From assembly GCA_943328975.2 (NCBI GenBank), contig CALQCC020000004.1, positions 62,001 through 126,000 on the forward strand: 64,000 bases of DNA. The letters run 5' to 3'. How positions within the stretch are numbered: the first letter of the stretch is position 1; each line of letters begins with the position of its first letter. A program made the position numbers and the translations under genes. Below are positions 17,796 to 25,365 of this stretch, piece by piece. Source of the DNA: Bordetella parapertussis (GTDB taxonomy: Bacteria > Acidobacteriota > Terriglobia > Bryobacterales > Bryobacteraceae). The notes below the pieces were generated by a model that worked only from the letters and a program-made list of their open reading frames with translations, ran no database searches and was not told the DNA's origin.

Positions 17796-19208
17796 ATGCA
17801 AGATAAAGTAAATATCGCGGTGTTCGTCGATTACGACAACATCGAGATCGGGCTCAAGTCCACCCTGCGCCGTGAGTTTGACGTGTCCCTCGCGCTGGAC
17901 GCACTGAAAGAACGCGGAGACTTGGTCGCCAAGTTCGCCTACGCCAACTGGGGACGCCAGGAAGGCGCCACGCGGCAAATGGCCGAAAACGCCGTGCAGA
18001 TGGTGCAACGTGTGCCTTCGCCCCGCGGTGACAAGAACGGCGCGGATATCAACCTCGCGCTCGACGCCCTGGAAATGGCCTTCACGCACACCCATGTGAA
18101 TGCGTTTGCCATCATCAGCGGCGATAGCGACTTCATCCCGCTGGTCAACAAGCTCAAGGAATACGGCAAGACCGTTTACGTGGTGGGCGGCAAGGCCTTC
18201 ACCTCCACGATCCTCCAGCAGAACTGCAACGAATTTATCAGCTTCGAATCTCTGCTGCAGGATGTGCCGGCCGTCTCGCCGACCCTGCCCGGTGAACAGC
18301 GTTCCTACCGCAAGGATCGGGAGCGCGGGGATCGTGGTGACCGTCCGGAGCGTGGAGAGCGTCAGGACCGCGGAGATCGCGGCGACCGTCCTCCCCAACA
18401 GCAACAACAAGGTGGCGGCACCGGCGAACGCCGTCCGCGTCCGGCTCCGCTGGAACTCGGTCAGGCCATGCCGTTGGTCGAACGCGCACTGCAAGTTTTG
18501 GAACGTCGCGGCGTTCAACCGCAGTTGGGCTTGTTGAAGTCCACTATGCTGCAACTCGATTCCACCTTCAGCGAACGCGCGTACGGAGCGGGCAGCTTCT
18601 CCGATTTCGTCGAGAAGTTGAAGAAGGACGACCTGGTGCAGGTCAGCGGTTCCGGCGGACGCTACGTCATCGAGCGCAAGGGTACTGGCGTGGTGACACA
18701 ATCCAACCTGAAGCCCGAGGATTTGCTCACGCCGCTGCGCGACGTGCTCGAAAATCATCGTTTGGAGATGGAAAACGGCGTCACCGTGGACGATCTGGCT
18801 GCTTGGTTCAAGGAAGAACAAGCCGGCTTCGACACCACCGACTACGGCTTCCAGGCCTTCAGCGAGTTCCTGAATTACGCGCAGGATAAAACCGTCGTGC
18901 GCACGGAACCCAATGAAGAACTGGGCATGCTGGTCTACATGGGCACCGAATTCTACCCGCCCGCTGTGCCGGTAGTGATTGAGCCCGAAGTCGCCGAAGA
19001 AGACATCGAAGAAGAGGACGAGCCGCAGCCTTACGTTGAAGGCCAGCCGACCATCTTCGAACCCAACCCTCCGCCCGTCAAGGCGAAGCGGGCTCCGGCG
19101 CGCAAACGTGCTCCGAAAGCTCCGGGTGGTGGCAACGGTGGTAATACTGGTGGTGGAGCAGGCGGCACACAACGCCGTTCGCGCCGTAAGAAGCCAGCCG
19201 GGAACTAG
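17796..19208 (+). CDS. NYN-domain nuclease-like protein with tandem LOTUS/OST-HTH domains
   Basis: 470 residues from the ATG at 17796 (AGGAG lies 11 nt upstream; an ATG at 17787 is only 2 nt from it, and 17745 has no site). Domain order: a NYN/PIN-like domain (about 1-160) with the acidic residues FVDYDNIE, GADINLALDALE and ISGDSDFIPLV; a charged, Arg/Asp/Gln-rich disordered linker; a first LOTUS-like winged helix (about 220-295); a second one (about 308-385); an acidic patch; and a basic Gly/Arg/Lys tail. NYN domains cleave or bind RNA, and LOTUS domains bind RNA, G-quadruplexes or helicases. A role in RNA turnover is inferred. The RidA gene starts 19 bp downstream. Confidence 0.85.
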   Translation: MQDKVNIAVFVDYDNIEIGLKSTLRREFDVSLALDALKERGDLVAKFAYANWGRQEGATRQMAENAVQMVQRVPSPRGDKNGADINLALDALEMAFTHTHVNAFAIISGDSDFIPLVNKLKEYGKTVYVVGGKAFTSTILQQNCNEFISFESLLQDVPAVSPTLPGEQRSYRKDRERGDRGDRPERGERQDRGDRGDRPPQQQQQGGGTGERRPRPAPLELGQAMPLVERALQVLERRGVQPQLGLLKSTMLQLDSTFSERAYGAGSFSDFVEKLKKDDLVQVSGSGGRYVIERKGTGVVTQSNLKPEDLLTPLRDVLENHRLEMENGVTVDDLAAWFKEEQAGFDTTDYGFQAFSEFLNYAQDKTVVRTEPNEELGMLVYMGTEFYPPAVPVVIEPEVAEEDIEEEDEPQPYVEGQPTIFEPNPPPVKAKRAPARKRAPKAPGGGNGGNTGGGAGGTQRRSRRKKPAGN

Positions 19209-19227
19209 ACCTTACTTACAACAAGCT

Positions 19228-19614
19228 ATGAGCATCGAGCGGATATTTCCGGATGGAGGAGCCACCCCGCGTGGCCACTACACCCCGGGTATCCGCGCCG
19301 GTGACTTTATCTACGTCAGCGGACAGGGTCCCATCGACCCTGTCTCTGACCTACTTGTGGTGACAGACGTCGAAGAACAAACCCGCATTACATTAGAGAA
19401 CGTAGCCCGCATCCTAACCGCCGCCGGAGCAGGTGTGACCGACATCGTGAAGGTCTCCGTCTTTCTGCGCGACATCGGCGATTTTGCAAGCATGGGCCGA
19501 GCCTACGCCGCATTTTTCGCCGACCACAAGCCCGCCCGCACTACCATCGAGGCGAAGTTCCACAAGGCGGAGATGTTAGTCGAAGTCGACTGCGTCGCCT
19601 ACAAGCCGCGCTAA
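19228..19614 (+). CDS. RidA-family enamine/imine deaminase
   Basis: 128 residues. RidA-type proteins hydrolyse reactive enamines and imines such as 2-aminoacrylate made by PLP enzymes. Matching features are the N-terminal PRGHYTPGIRAGDFIYVSGQ and, at the C-terminus, the conserved arginine in KPARTTIEAKF and the glutamate in LVEVDCVAY, which correspond to E. coli RidA Arg105 and Glu120. The open frame extends back to 18979 inside the preceding gene, but the start is the ATG at 19228, which begins the family alignment. A strong terminator follows 22 bp after the stop. Confidence 0.92.
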   Translation: MSIERIFPDGGATPRGHYTPGIRAGDFIYVSGQGPIDPVSDLLVVTDVEEQTRITLENVARILTAAGAGVTDIVKVSVFLRDIGDFASMGRAYAAFFADHKPARTTIEAKFHKAEMLVEVDCVAYKPR

Positions 19615-19636
19615 CTCCACAACAATCACAAGACGC

Positions 19637-19684
19637 AAAAAGCCCGCCACGTTCGATCTACTACCGAACGTGGCGGGCTTTTTT
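19637..19684. terminator. Bidirectional rho-independent terminator
   Basis: A perfect inverted repeat (AAAAAGCCCGCCACGTTCG, 19637-19655, with its complement starting at 19665) encloses a 9-nt loop. It has an A-run on the left and a T-run on the right (19679-19684), so it can end transcription of ridA from the left and of the PEP-CTERM gene from the right. Confidence 0.93.
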
Positions 19685-19699
19685 AGCAGTACTTTGTTC

Positions 19700-20560
19700 T
19701 TAGGCAGCGCGCTTGCGGCGCAGAATCCCGAGGCCCAACAGGCCCAGGGCAGTCATGCCCCACGTCGCCGGTTCCGGAACGCCAGAGGTGATTTCTTGGA
19801 CCTTGATGTCGACGAACGCCTTGGTGAATGAGGTTGCGTAGTTGCCGCCATTGCGGAGGATTTCCAGATTCCACGCCGCACCACCGCTGTTGAGTGCGAG
19901 CGGGACATACTGAGTCTCGGTATTGTTAGCCCCATCCCCCGTAGTCGGGCTGGTGCAGGTCGTATAGCCACCGGTGCCATTCACACGGTAGCCCGTGGAG
20001 GTGGTCCGTCCGATCACAGAACCGGTACCGCCACCCGTGCAGCCGAACGGATTGTTTACGATCGCATTCAGTAGGACGCCCTGCGGTAGCGTTACTGAAT
20101 CCGGATTGCTGAGATCGTCTCGATCCTCGTCGGTGATTAGAATGAAATTTCGAATCGAGCCGACGGTGAACGTGTAATTGCTCATAATAAAGTTGAGCGC
20201 CGCGTAACCGTCTTCATTAGAGCCATCGGTAACCAGTCCGTTATCCGCAACGTTGAACTCTGCAGCTGTTCCGAACTGCTGGACACCCGCGCCCGCACCC
20301 ATGTCGAACATCCGTCCGAGGTTTGCCGTGGCGTTAATACCGTTACCGAAGCCAACCAAGCCAAACTCGGCAGCGTACCCCAAGTTGCTCAACTGCGTCG
20401 CCAAGGTGGTGATCATTCCGCCCACCCAAGCCTGTTCACCGCCCATGGAGCCGGATTCATCAATTGCCACAACAACTTGGACGATCGGTGCAGCCTTTGC
20501 ACTCGGTGCAACGGTGCTTAGAGCGCACATCAACGAAGCAGCCATCGTAAACTTTTTCAT
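19700..20560 (-). CDS. PEP-CTERM protein with a von Willebrand A-like domain
   Basis: 286 residues: a Sec signal peptide (to about residue 23), a vWA-like domain with the metal-ion-dependent adhesion motif DESGSMGG (Asp34, Ser36, Ser38) and a TDEDRDD segment, and a C-terminal PEP-CTERM signal (VPEPATWG, hydrophobic helix, RRKRAA). PEP-CTERM tails are cut by exosortase, and the proteins end up on the cell surface or in the exopolysaccharide. No exosortase is in the window. The MIDAS motif suggests protein or matrix binding through a bound metal. GGAGGG is 8 nt before the ATG. The long leader region (20561-20708) contains the CTTAGTACTGG 11-mer also found near 6910. Confidence 0.9.
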   Translation of the reverse strand: MKKFTMAASLMCALSTVAPSAKAAPIVQVVVAIDESGSMGGEQAWVGGMITTLATQLSNLGYAAEFGLVGFGNGINATANLGRMFDMGAGAGVQQFGTAAEFNVADNGLVTDGSNEDGYAALNFIMSNYTFTVGSIRNFILITDEDRDDLSNPDSVTLPQGVLLNAIVNNPFGCTGGGTGSVIGRTTSTGYRVNGTGGYTTCTSPTTGDGANNTETQYVPLALNSGGAAWNLEILRNGGNYATSFTKAFVDIKVQEITSGVPEPATWGMTALGLLGLGILRRKRAA

Positions 20561-20708
20561 GACAGAATCCCTCCGGACAACGGTAGGGCACTAGAGATAG
20601 TGCACCTTACGTTAGAGCTTAGGGATTCTACTAGGGTCTGACTATGGGCCGTCGGTTCTGCAGCGTACTCCAGTACTAAGTAAGCGGCACTGGGACTAGA
20701 TCAATGCT

Positions 20709-20993
20709 TCAGTGCCCAGCGGTTTCGGGGATGAAGCCCTCGGGTGCCTTGCCGCCTTCGCCGAAGAAGTATTCTTCCATCTGCTGCAGCACGAAATCCT
20801 GTGCTTCCTTGGTGCCCAGGTTGAGGCGGTATTCATTCATGATCATTTTCATGCGCTCCACCCAGCCTGCCCAGGCTTCTTTGGAGACACTTTCGAAAAT
20901 GCGCTGCCCTAGGGGATTATCGAAGGGGGGCTCGCTTAGCCCGGGGAGTTCCTTCTTCAGCTTTACGCACATCACAGTCCGATCAGTCGCCAT
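20709..20993 (-). CDS. YggX-like iron-trafficking / oxidative damage protection protein
   Basis: 94 residues, the usual size of YggX (about 90). It shows the family pattern: MCVKLKKELPGL, the conserved PFDNPLGQRIFESVSKEAWAGW, and MIMNEYRLNL...DFVLQQMEEYFFG. YggX proteins protect Fe-S enzymes from oxidative damage, and an Fe(II)-delivery role has been proposed. It is cytosolic, with no signal peptide. The ribosome-binding site is weak. A small unknown gene lies 43 bp upstream on the same strand. Confidence 0.93.
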   Translation of the reverse strand: MATDRTVMCVKLKKELPGLSEPPFDNPLGQRIFESVSKEAWAGWVERMKMIMNEYRLNLGTKEAQDFVLQQMEEYFFGEGGKAPEGFIPETAGH

Positions 20994-21036
20994 GGACTAA
21001 GGATATCAATGATTGGAGGCGATGAGAGGCGGAGAA

Positions 21037-21327
21037 CTACTGTCCGACGGCCGTAGTTTCGCGCGTTTCGCGTTTGGCACGGACCGACTCCAGGTATTCA
21101 GAGAGTTTCAGCGGAGCGTGTCCGCCCTTCTCCATTTGCCGTTGCACGGCTCGCTGATAGCGGCGCAGGGTCTCACGCCGTGCGGCGTCGCGCAGCCCGC
21201 AGGCCTCAATATCCAGCAATAGCTCGACTTCCCAAGGCCGGAACGTGTTGCGAGTCATGTTACCTCGCAAGACTTCCTGGATCAGGCGGTTGAACTGAGC
21301 TAAGACTGCATCGTCGTCGGGAATCAT
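21037..21327 (-). CDS. Small conserved-looking hypothetical protein
   Basis: 96 residues, predicted mostly helical and charged, with no signal peptide or membrane segment. It contains FRPWEVELLLDIEACGLRD and RETLRRYQRAVQRQMEKGG, a pattern resembling small helical acidobacterial proteins that I cannot name. It sits 43 bp upstream of the YggX gene and in the same orientation, so the two may be one transcript. No clear Shine-Dalgarno sequence precedes the ATG at 21327. The function is unknown. Confidence 0.6.
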   Translation of the reverse strand: MIPDDDAVLAQFNRLIQEVLRGNMTRNTFRPWEVELLLDIEACGLRDAARRETLRRYQRAVQRQMEKGGHAPLKLSEYLESVRAKRETRETTAVGQ

Positions 21328-21414
21328 TCGGCTGAGTGTTTCATCGGCATAGTGCCCTGAAACCTTAAGATGTCTCCTATTAATTACTGTTACGGAAATT
21401 ACGCTGGACCGGAT

Positions 21415-22251
21415 TTAGTTGCTCTGCGCTAACCACCGGCGAATGGTTTGCAATTGCTGCTGGACCGCATCTCTATCTGTTGCTTGAGGTTGCAGCTCCA
21501 GGTACGTCTCCAAGTCGGCCCGAGCCGCCGAATACCGCTTCAGTTCCAACGCCAGCGCCCCCCGCAATTTGTGCCAGGCCGCCGTTCCCGGAGCACCATC
21601 CAGCAGGAAATCGAGCGTGGCGATCGCCCGGCTATAATCCCGCGCCTGCATGTAGGCCCGATGAAGATTCTGCAACATCCGCATCAGAATCTGCTTAGGA
21701 TTGGCACGCGCCAGCAGCGTCGGATCCGCTACGGTGGCTCCCGCCAGGGCGAAACACTCCGCCGGACTCACGATGCGGCCGCCGCCAAAGGGATCGATAA
21801 AAGCCGCAAACCGGCCATCGTCAAACTGCACCACGAACCGGTTCGGCAGTCCTATTCCGTACACCGGCATCCGCAACCGCCGCGCGACCTCCATATAGAG
21901 GAGCGAAAGCGTGATCGGAATGCCTGTGCGCCGTTCCAGGACCTGGTTCAGGCAGCTGTTGCGAGGGTCAAAGAAATCCCCTTCGTTGGCATGGAATCCG
22001 AGTTCGCCGAACAAGTAGCTCTGCGCCGTCTCGACAAAATCCCGGCCATCGTTGAAGTTGCGCAGCCGATCGCCGAGGTTGGCCGCGATCTCATTGATCT
22101 GGTCCAGGAACGGCTCGTGTTCCAGCCCAGGGAATTGAATCTGCGCCAAGTCCAGCGCTGCGCGGTCCAACCGCCCCTGCGCACTATCGGAAACCAACAA
22201 CTGCCGCAGGTAGTCCACTTCAAACCCATTATCGCGCACCGCTCTTGGCAA
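21415..22251 (-). CDS. SirB1-family transglutaminase-like protein with TPR tail
   Basis: 278 residues. The central part matches the SirB1/DUF1028-like transglutaminase fold: FDPRNSCLNQVLERRTGIPI, LLYMEVARRL, and GLPNRFVVQF followed by FIDPFGGG. The C-terminal 90 residues form tetratricopeptide-like helices (MLQNLHRAYMQARDYSRAIATLDFLL). The catalytic Cys of a true transglutaminase would be in RNSCLNQV; whether it is active is unknown. Related E. coli SirB1 (YchA) is uncharacterised. It is transcribed leftward with the small genes after it, 87 bp from the next start. Confidence 0.86.
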   Translation of the reverse strand: MPRAVRDNGFEVDYLRQLLVSDSAQGRLDRAALDLAQIQFPGLEHEPFLDQINEIAANLGDRLRNFNDGRDFVETAQSYLFGELGFHANEGDFFDPRNSCLNQVLERRTGIPITLSLLYMEVARRLRMPVYGIGLPNRFVVQFDDGRFAAFIDPFGGGRIVSPAECFALAGATVADPTLLARANPKQILMRMLQNLHRAYMQARDYSRAIATLDFLLDGAPGTAAWHKLRGALALELKRYSAARADLETYLELQPQATDRDAVQQQLQTIRRWLAQSN

Positions 22252-22261
22252 GGGTGTCCCT

Positions 22262-22298
22262 AAAAAGAAAATGGGCCGTGGAGAGAACTCCGCGGCCC
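22262..22298 (-). terminator. Rho-independent terminator after the small basic protein gene
   Basis: On the minus strand an 11-bp stem (22298-22288 with 22283-22273, one C/A mismatch) and a TTCT loop are followed by a T-rich tract (22272-22262). It lies 20 bp after the stop of the 103-residue gene. In the plus orientation the same hairpin has a G-U pair instead of the mismatch, but no T-run. Confidence 0.8.
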
Positions 22299-22317
22299 GG
22301 AAAGATTGGGGTCCAGA

Positions 22318-22629
22318 CTACTTCTGGTTCTGTTTGTCGCGCTTTTGCTTGACGATATCGCGGCTGGCCTTGTTCTGTTCACGCGTGATTTTGGCGGCTT
22401 CCTTGCCGGTCACCACGCCGTCAGCACGGGCGTCCTTGATGTCGCCCTTGATCTCTTTCTGATCCTGCTTCAGTTTGACCGCTTCCCGCTTGGTGATCGA
22501 CCCATCCTTCACACCCGCCTTGATGCGATCCTTCTGATTTTCCTGACGCTCCTTGAGCGCGCCCTGCCCGTAAACCGGAGCGAGCGCTAGCAGCGCCGTC
22601 GTCAAAATCCCTGCGATGATTCGTTTCAT
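22318..22629 (-). CDS. Small basic exported protein with two internal repeats
   Basis: 103 residues: a Sec signal peptide (residues 1-22, ending APVYGQ), then a very charged, helical region. Two copies of a roughly 28-residue unit follow each other: RIKAGVKDGSITKREAVKLK and DIKDARADGVVTGKEAAKIT, each continuing into an Asn/Gln/Glu/Lys stretch. Each unit has a D-G-x-(I/V)-(T/V)-x-(R/K)-E-A pattern, reminiscent of a helix-loop-helix. GGGAGG is 5-6 nt before the ATG. It may follow the LytTR regulator gene in the same transcript (44 bp gap). The function is unknown; an envelope or DNA-binding role would be a guess. Confidence 0.8.
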   Translation of the reverse strand: MKRIIAGILTTALLALAPVYGQGALKERQENQKDRIKAGVKDGSITKREAVKLKQDQKEIKGDIKDARADGVVTGKEAAKITREQNKASRDIVKQKRDKQNQK

Positions 22630-22673
22630 ATTGCCTCCCTTTTCTCTAACCCATCGGCAGTGAAAAGTTGCGG

Positions 22674-23426
22674 CTACACATTTTCGCCGAGCAATTCTTT
22701 TAACCTGGCATGCCCGGTACGGCTCACCGGGAGCTGCATCCCGTCCTGCAATACCACCACCCGGCTGTCTTTCGTATACGGTTCGATCCGCGCAATCCGT
22801 TCCAGATTCACCAGGTACGACCGATGAATCCGTACGAACTTGCGCGGGTCCAGCTGTGTCTCTATGCTCGCGAGCGTCTGCTGCTTCAAGTAGACCTTCT
22901 TCTCGCTGTGGAGCCCCACATAGTCGTCCTGGGCCTCCGCGTAATCGAGCTTCGCAACTGGGATAATATGCACCCGGGTCCCGTCTTTCACCACCACCCG
23001 CTCTAGCGCGACTCCCGGTGGCCGGGCCGCCGCCGCCAATTCCACCGCTTGAAACGGACGCACATCGGCCGACCCCAGCAACGCCCTGGCCCGCCCCAGC
23101 GCGGTCTGCAACCGTTCCGCTGCGAACGGCTTCAGCAAATAGTCCACCGCATGCGCATCGAACGCCTTCATCGCAAACTGATCGTAGGCGGTCACGAAGA
23201 TCACCGCGGCCGTGCGATCGTCGACAAGCTCCAGCACCTCAAACCCGTCGAGCTTGGGCATCTGAATGTCGAGGAACAACAGGTCGGGCTTCAGTTCTGC
23301 GATGGCCTTCACTGCTTCAAATCCGTTGGCGCACTCCGCAACCACTTCCACGCCGCCTGCGTCCCGCAGCTGTTCCTGCAAAAGCTGCCGCGCCAGCTCT
23401 TCGTCATCCACGATGATCGCTCTCAT
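22674..23426 (-). CDS. LytTR-type response regulator
   Basis: 250 residues: a receiver domain (1-120) with DDEE near the start, the phosphoacceptor Asp53 in LLFLDIQMPKLDG and VTAYDQFA, and a C-terminal LytTR DNA-binding domain (about 150-245) with VRIHRSYLVNLERI and LPVSRTGHARLKELL. Such regulators bind direct repeats and often control surface or stress genes. Its start codon overlaps the stop of the upstream LytS-type kinase by 4 bp (ATGA), which makes that kinase its partner. Confidence 0.94.
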   Translation of the reverse strand: MRAIIVDDEELARQLLQEQLRDAGGVEVVAECANGFEAVKAIAELKPDLLFLDIQMPKLDGFEVLELVDDRTAAVIFVTAYDQFAMKAFDAHAVDYLLKPFAAERLQTALGRARALLGSADVRPFQAVELAAAARPPGVALERVVVKDGTRVHIIPVAKLDYAEAQDDYVGLHSEKKVYLKQQTLASIETQLDPRKFVRIHRSYLVNLERIARIEPYTKDSRVVVLQDGMQLPVSRTGHARLKELLGENV

Positions 23427-24442
23427 GAGTCACCTTTGACGCACGGAAACCGCATCTCCGCGCGAAATATATTGTTCTCCGCGCTTGTAATCACGCCGGC
23501 TGATCCACCGAAGCGAGTCCTCAAGCGGTCCCGCACGTTTCTCAATCCGAGCCCGCTGCGGCGTGGCGACGGAGCCTCCGGATCAAACCCATTTTCCACG
23601 CTTACTTCCAGCGTCCCCGCGTTTACACGGCTTTCAAACCGAATCACGCCACCCTCCACCAACGTCGCGATGCCGTGTTTGATAGCGTTCTCCACCAGCG
23701 GTTGCAACACCAATGCGGGAACGCGGCATTCGGTGCAGCCTTCGTCCACGATCATCTCCACGCACAAGCGATCGCCGAAACGCACCCGCTCCACTTCCAG
23801 ATACGTGCGCGCGAGCTCGATTTCATCCTTCCACGAAATGCTGCCGCGCTCACCCAGGCCCAGCGTGTTGCGTAGGAACTCCGACAGCTTGACGCACATC
23901 TCGCGCGCCCGGCCTGGATCGGACGTCGTCAAAGCGCTGATCGAATTCAGGCAGTTGAATAAAAAGTGCGGATTGATCTGCGACTTCAGTGCCCGCAATT
24001 CCGCGTCGCGCGCCAGCAGGGCCGCCTCCTTTGAGGCCTCCAACGCCAGCAACACGTAGTGCAGTGCGATCGACAGGATATAGAGCAGCAACCCCACCGC
24101 GATCAATTGCGGAATCGCCGGGTTCAATTGCCGTTCCCAATCGAGCAGGCTCGCAACGGATCGCGCGACGCCGATCCACAACGCGCACGCCAGCACCGAC
24201 GCTCCCAGATGATTCGACGCCAGCCGCCACCATTCCGAACTCAATGGCAACGCCTTGCACATGTACCACGGTGTCAGGCACATTGCCGCGTAGAATACAC
24301 ACGGCGGGGCGGTCAAGATCACCGCTTCATACCAGGTCGCATCGCCAGCCAAGCGGAGCAGGGCCGCGAGCAATCCCGCAAGTACGACCCACAAGGTCAG
24401 GTACATCGTCACTGCACTGCGATTTTGGAAAAGTGGATGCAT
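23423..24442 (-). CDS. LytS-type sensor histidine kinase
   Basis: 339 residues. The N-terminal 135 residues contain about four hydrophobic helices and no obvious large sensory domain. The kinase part has the short His-kinase motif INPHFLFNCLNSI with His159, then LQPLVENAIKHG (N box) and SGLGLRNVRDRL (G2 box). This is the family that partners with LytTR regulators. It overlaps the regulator gene by 4 bp and starts 5 bp after the LiaF-like gene, giving a three-gene operon. The signal is unknown, but the LiaF-like neighbour suggests envelope stress. Confidence 0.94.
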   Translation of the reverse strand: MHPLFQNRSAVTMYLTLWVVLAGLLAALLRLAGDATWYEAVILTAPPCVFYAAMCLTPWYMCKALPLSSEWWRLASNHLGASVLACALWIGVARSVASLLDWERQLNPAIPQLIAVGLLLYILSIALHYVLLALEASKEAALLARDAELRALKSQINPHFLFNCLNSISALTTSDPGRAREMCVKLSEFLRNTLGLGERGSISWKDEIELARTYLEVERVRFGDRLCVEMIVDEGCTECRVPALVLQPLVENAIKHGIATLVEGGVIRFESRVNAGTLEVSVENGFDPEAPSPRRSGLGLRNVRDRLRTRFGGSAGVITSAENNIFRAEMRFPCVKGDS

Positions 24443-24447
24443 TGCGG

Positions 24448-25236
24448 CTAGTTCCGCACCGTGACGCCGCCAAATACGGCTCCACCCTTGACGATCAGTT
24501 TCGGAGACTGCCCGGTGGCCAGAGGTGCGGGTCTATGAGTGCGATCGTCGTAGCCGCCGAATACCCCCGATCCCCGCACTTCCACCTGCCACGTGTCGGG
24601 CACCTTCAGTTCGACCCCGCCGAATACCGCGTCAGCCTGGAGAATGATCTCCGGTTTCTGCATGGCCGCTCCGCGCAGATCGATCTCCGCTCCACCAAAG
24701 ACCACCGATACCTTACCGCCCTCAAAAGCCTGCGAAACGATCTTGCGCTGGATGCCACCGAACAAGACGTCAGCATACACGGTATTCGCATCCGTCGGGC
24801 CGACGTCGGCCACGCCCTGGCTCCCGCCGCCCCACCAATCCGGTCCGTACATATTCTTGATCAGCATGGACAGTCCGATCGCAATGAAGACCGCCGGCCA
24901 GACGAATCCCCAGATGTTGCCATAAATGATCCCCAGATTGCGTAGCAGAAACAAGGTCCCGATGCCGCCCAGGATGACGCCTCCCATCACTTCGTGTGCG
25001 CCGCGGGGCGCAAGTAATTTGGAGGCGCCGATCGCGATCAGGATCACTGGCCAATACTGCCCGATATTGTCAAAATAGACGATCCCCAGGTTGCGCAGCA
25101 GAAACATCAACCCGCCACCGATCAGCAGGAGTCCCAGCAGGGCTCCTCTCAGCGGATTGGACCCGCCCCCACGCCCCGCCCAGCGGTCCTGCCGCCGAGC
25201 CCATCGTTCTTGCCGCCTCTGTTCCCGATCATTCAT
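24448..25236 (-). CDS. LiaF-like membrane protein with LiaI-type helices
   Basis: 262 residues: a short basic N-terminus rich in Arg and Trp, then four hydrophobic helices arranged as two repeats of GGLMFLLRNLGI...WPVILIAIG (about 30-75 and 82-130), and a C-terminal beta-rich domain (about 150-262) like the LiaF/DUF2154 'cell wall-active antibiotics response' domain, with repeated FGG strands (DVLFGG, VVFGGAEIDL, AVFGGVELKVP, VFGGYDD, AVFGGV). In Bacillus, LiaF inhibits the LiaS sensor. Here it precedes a LytS/LytTR pair, so it may modulate that kinase. It is divergent from the isocitrate dehydrogenase gene. Confidence 0.88.
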   Translation of the reverse strand: MNDREQRRQERWARRQDRWAGRGGGSNPLRGALLGLLLIGGGLMFLLRNLGIVYFDNIGQYWPVILIAIGASKLLAPRGAHEVMGGVILGGIGTLFLLRNLGIIYGNIWGFVWPAVFIAIGLSMLIKNMYGPDWWGGGSQGVADVGPTDANTVYADVLFGGIQRKIVSQAFEGGKVSVVFGGAEIDLRGAAMQKPEIILQADAVFGGVELKVPDTWQVEVRGSGVFGGYDDRTHRPAPLATGQSPKLIVKGGAVFGGVTVRN

Positions 25237-25365
25237 AAGCTTCTCCGTCCTAAGGGAATCCTACCAGCGGAACCCCCTCCAAACCCCGAGAATTCGGCGA
25301 AACGACACTCACTACCGGCGAATGACATAGAGCTTCTCAACCTGCCCCGTTTTAGAATAGGAGGA

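Noticed and set aside
17793-19172. 459-codon open frame opposite the NYN-LOTUS gene
   Set aside because: Shadow frame; the sense protein has NYN and LOTUS motifs and an appropriate ribosome-binding site.
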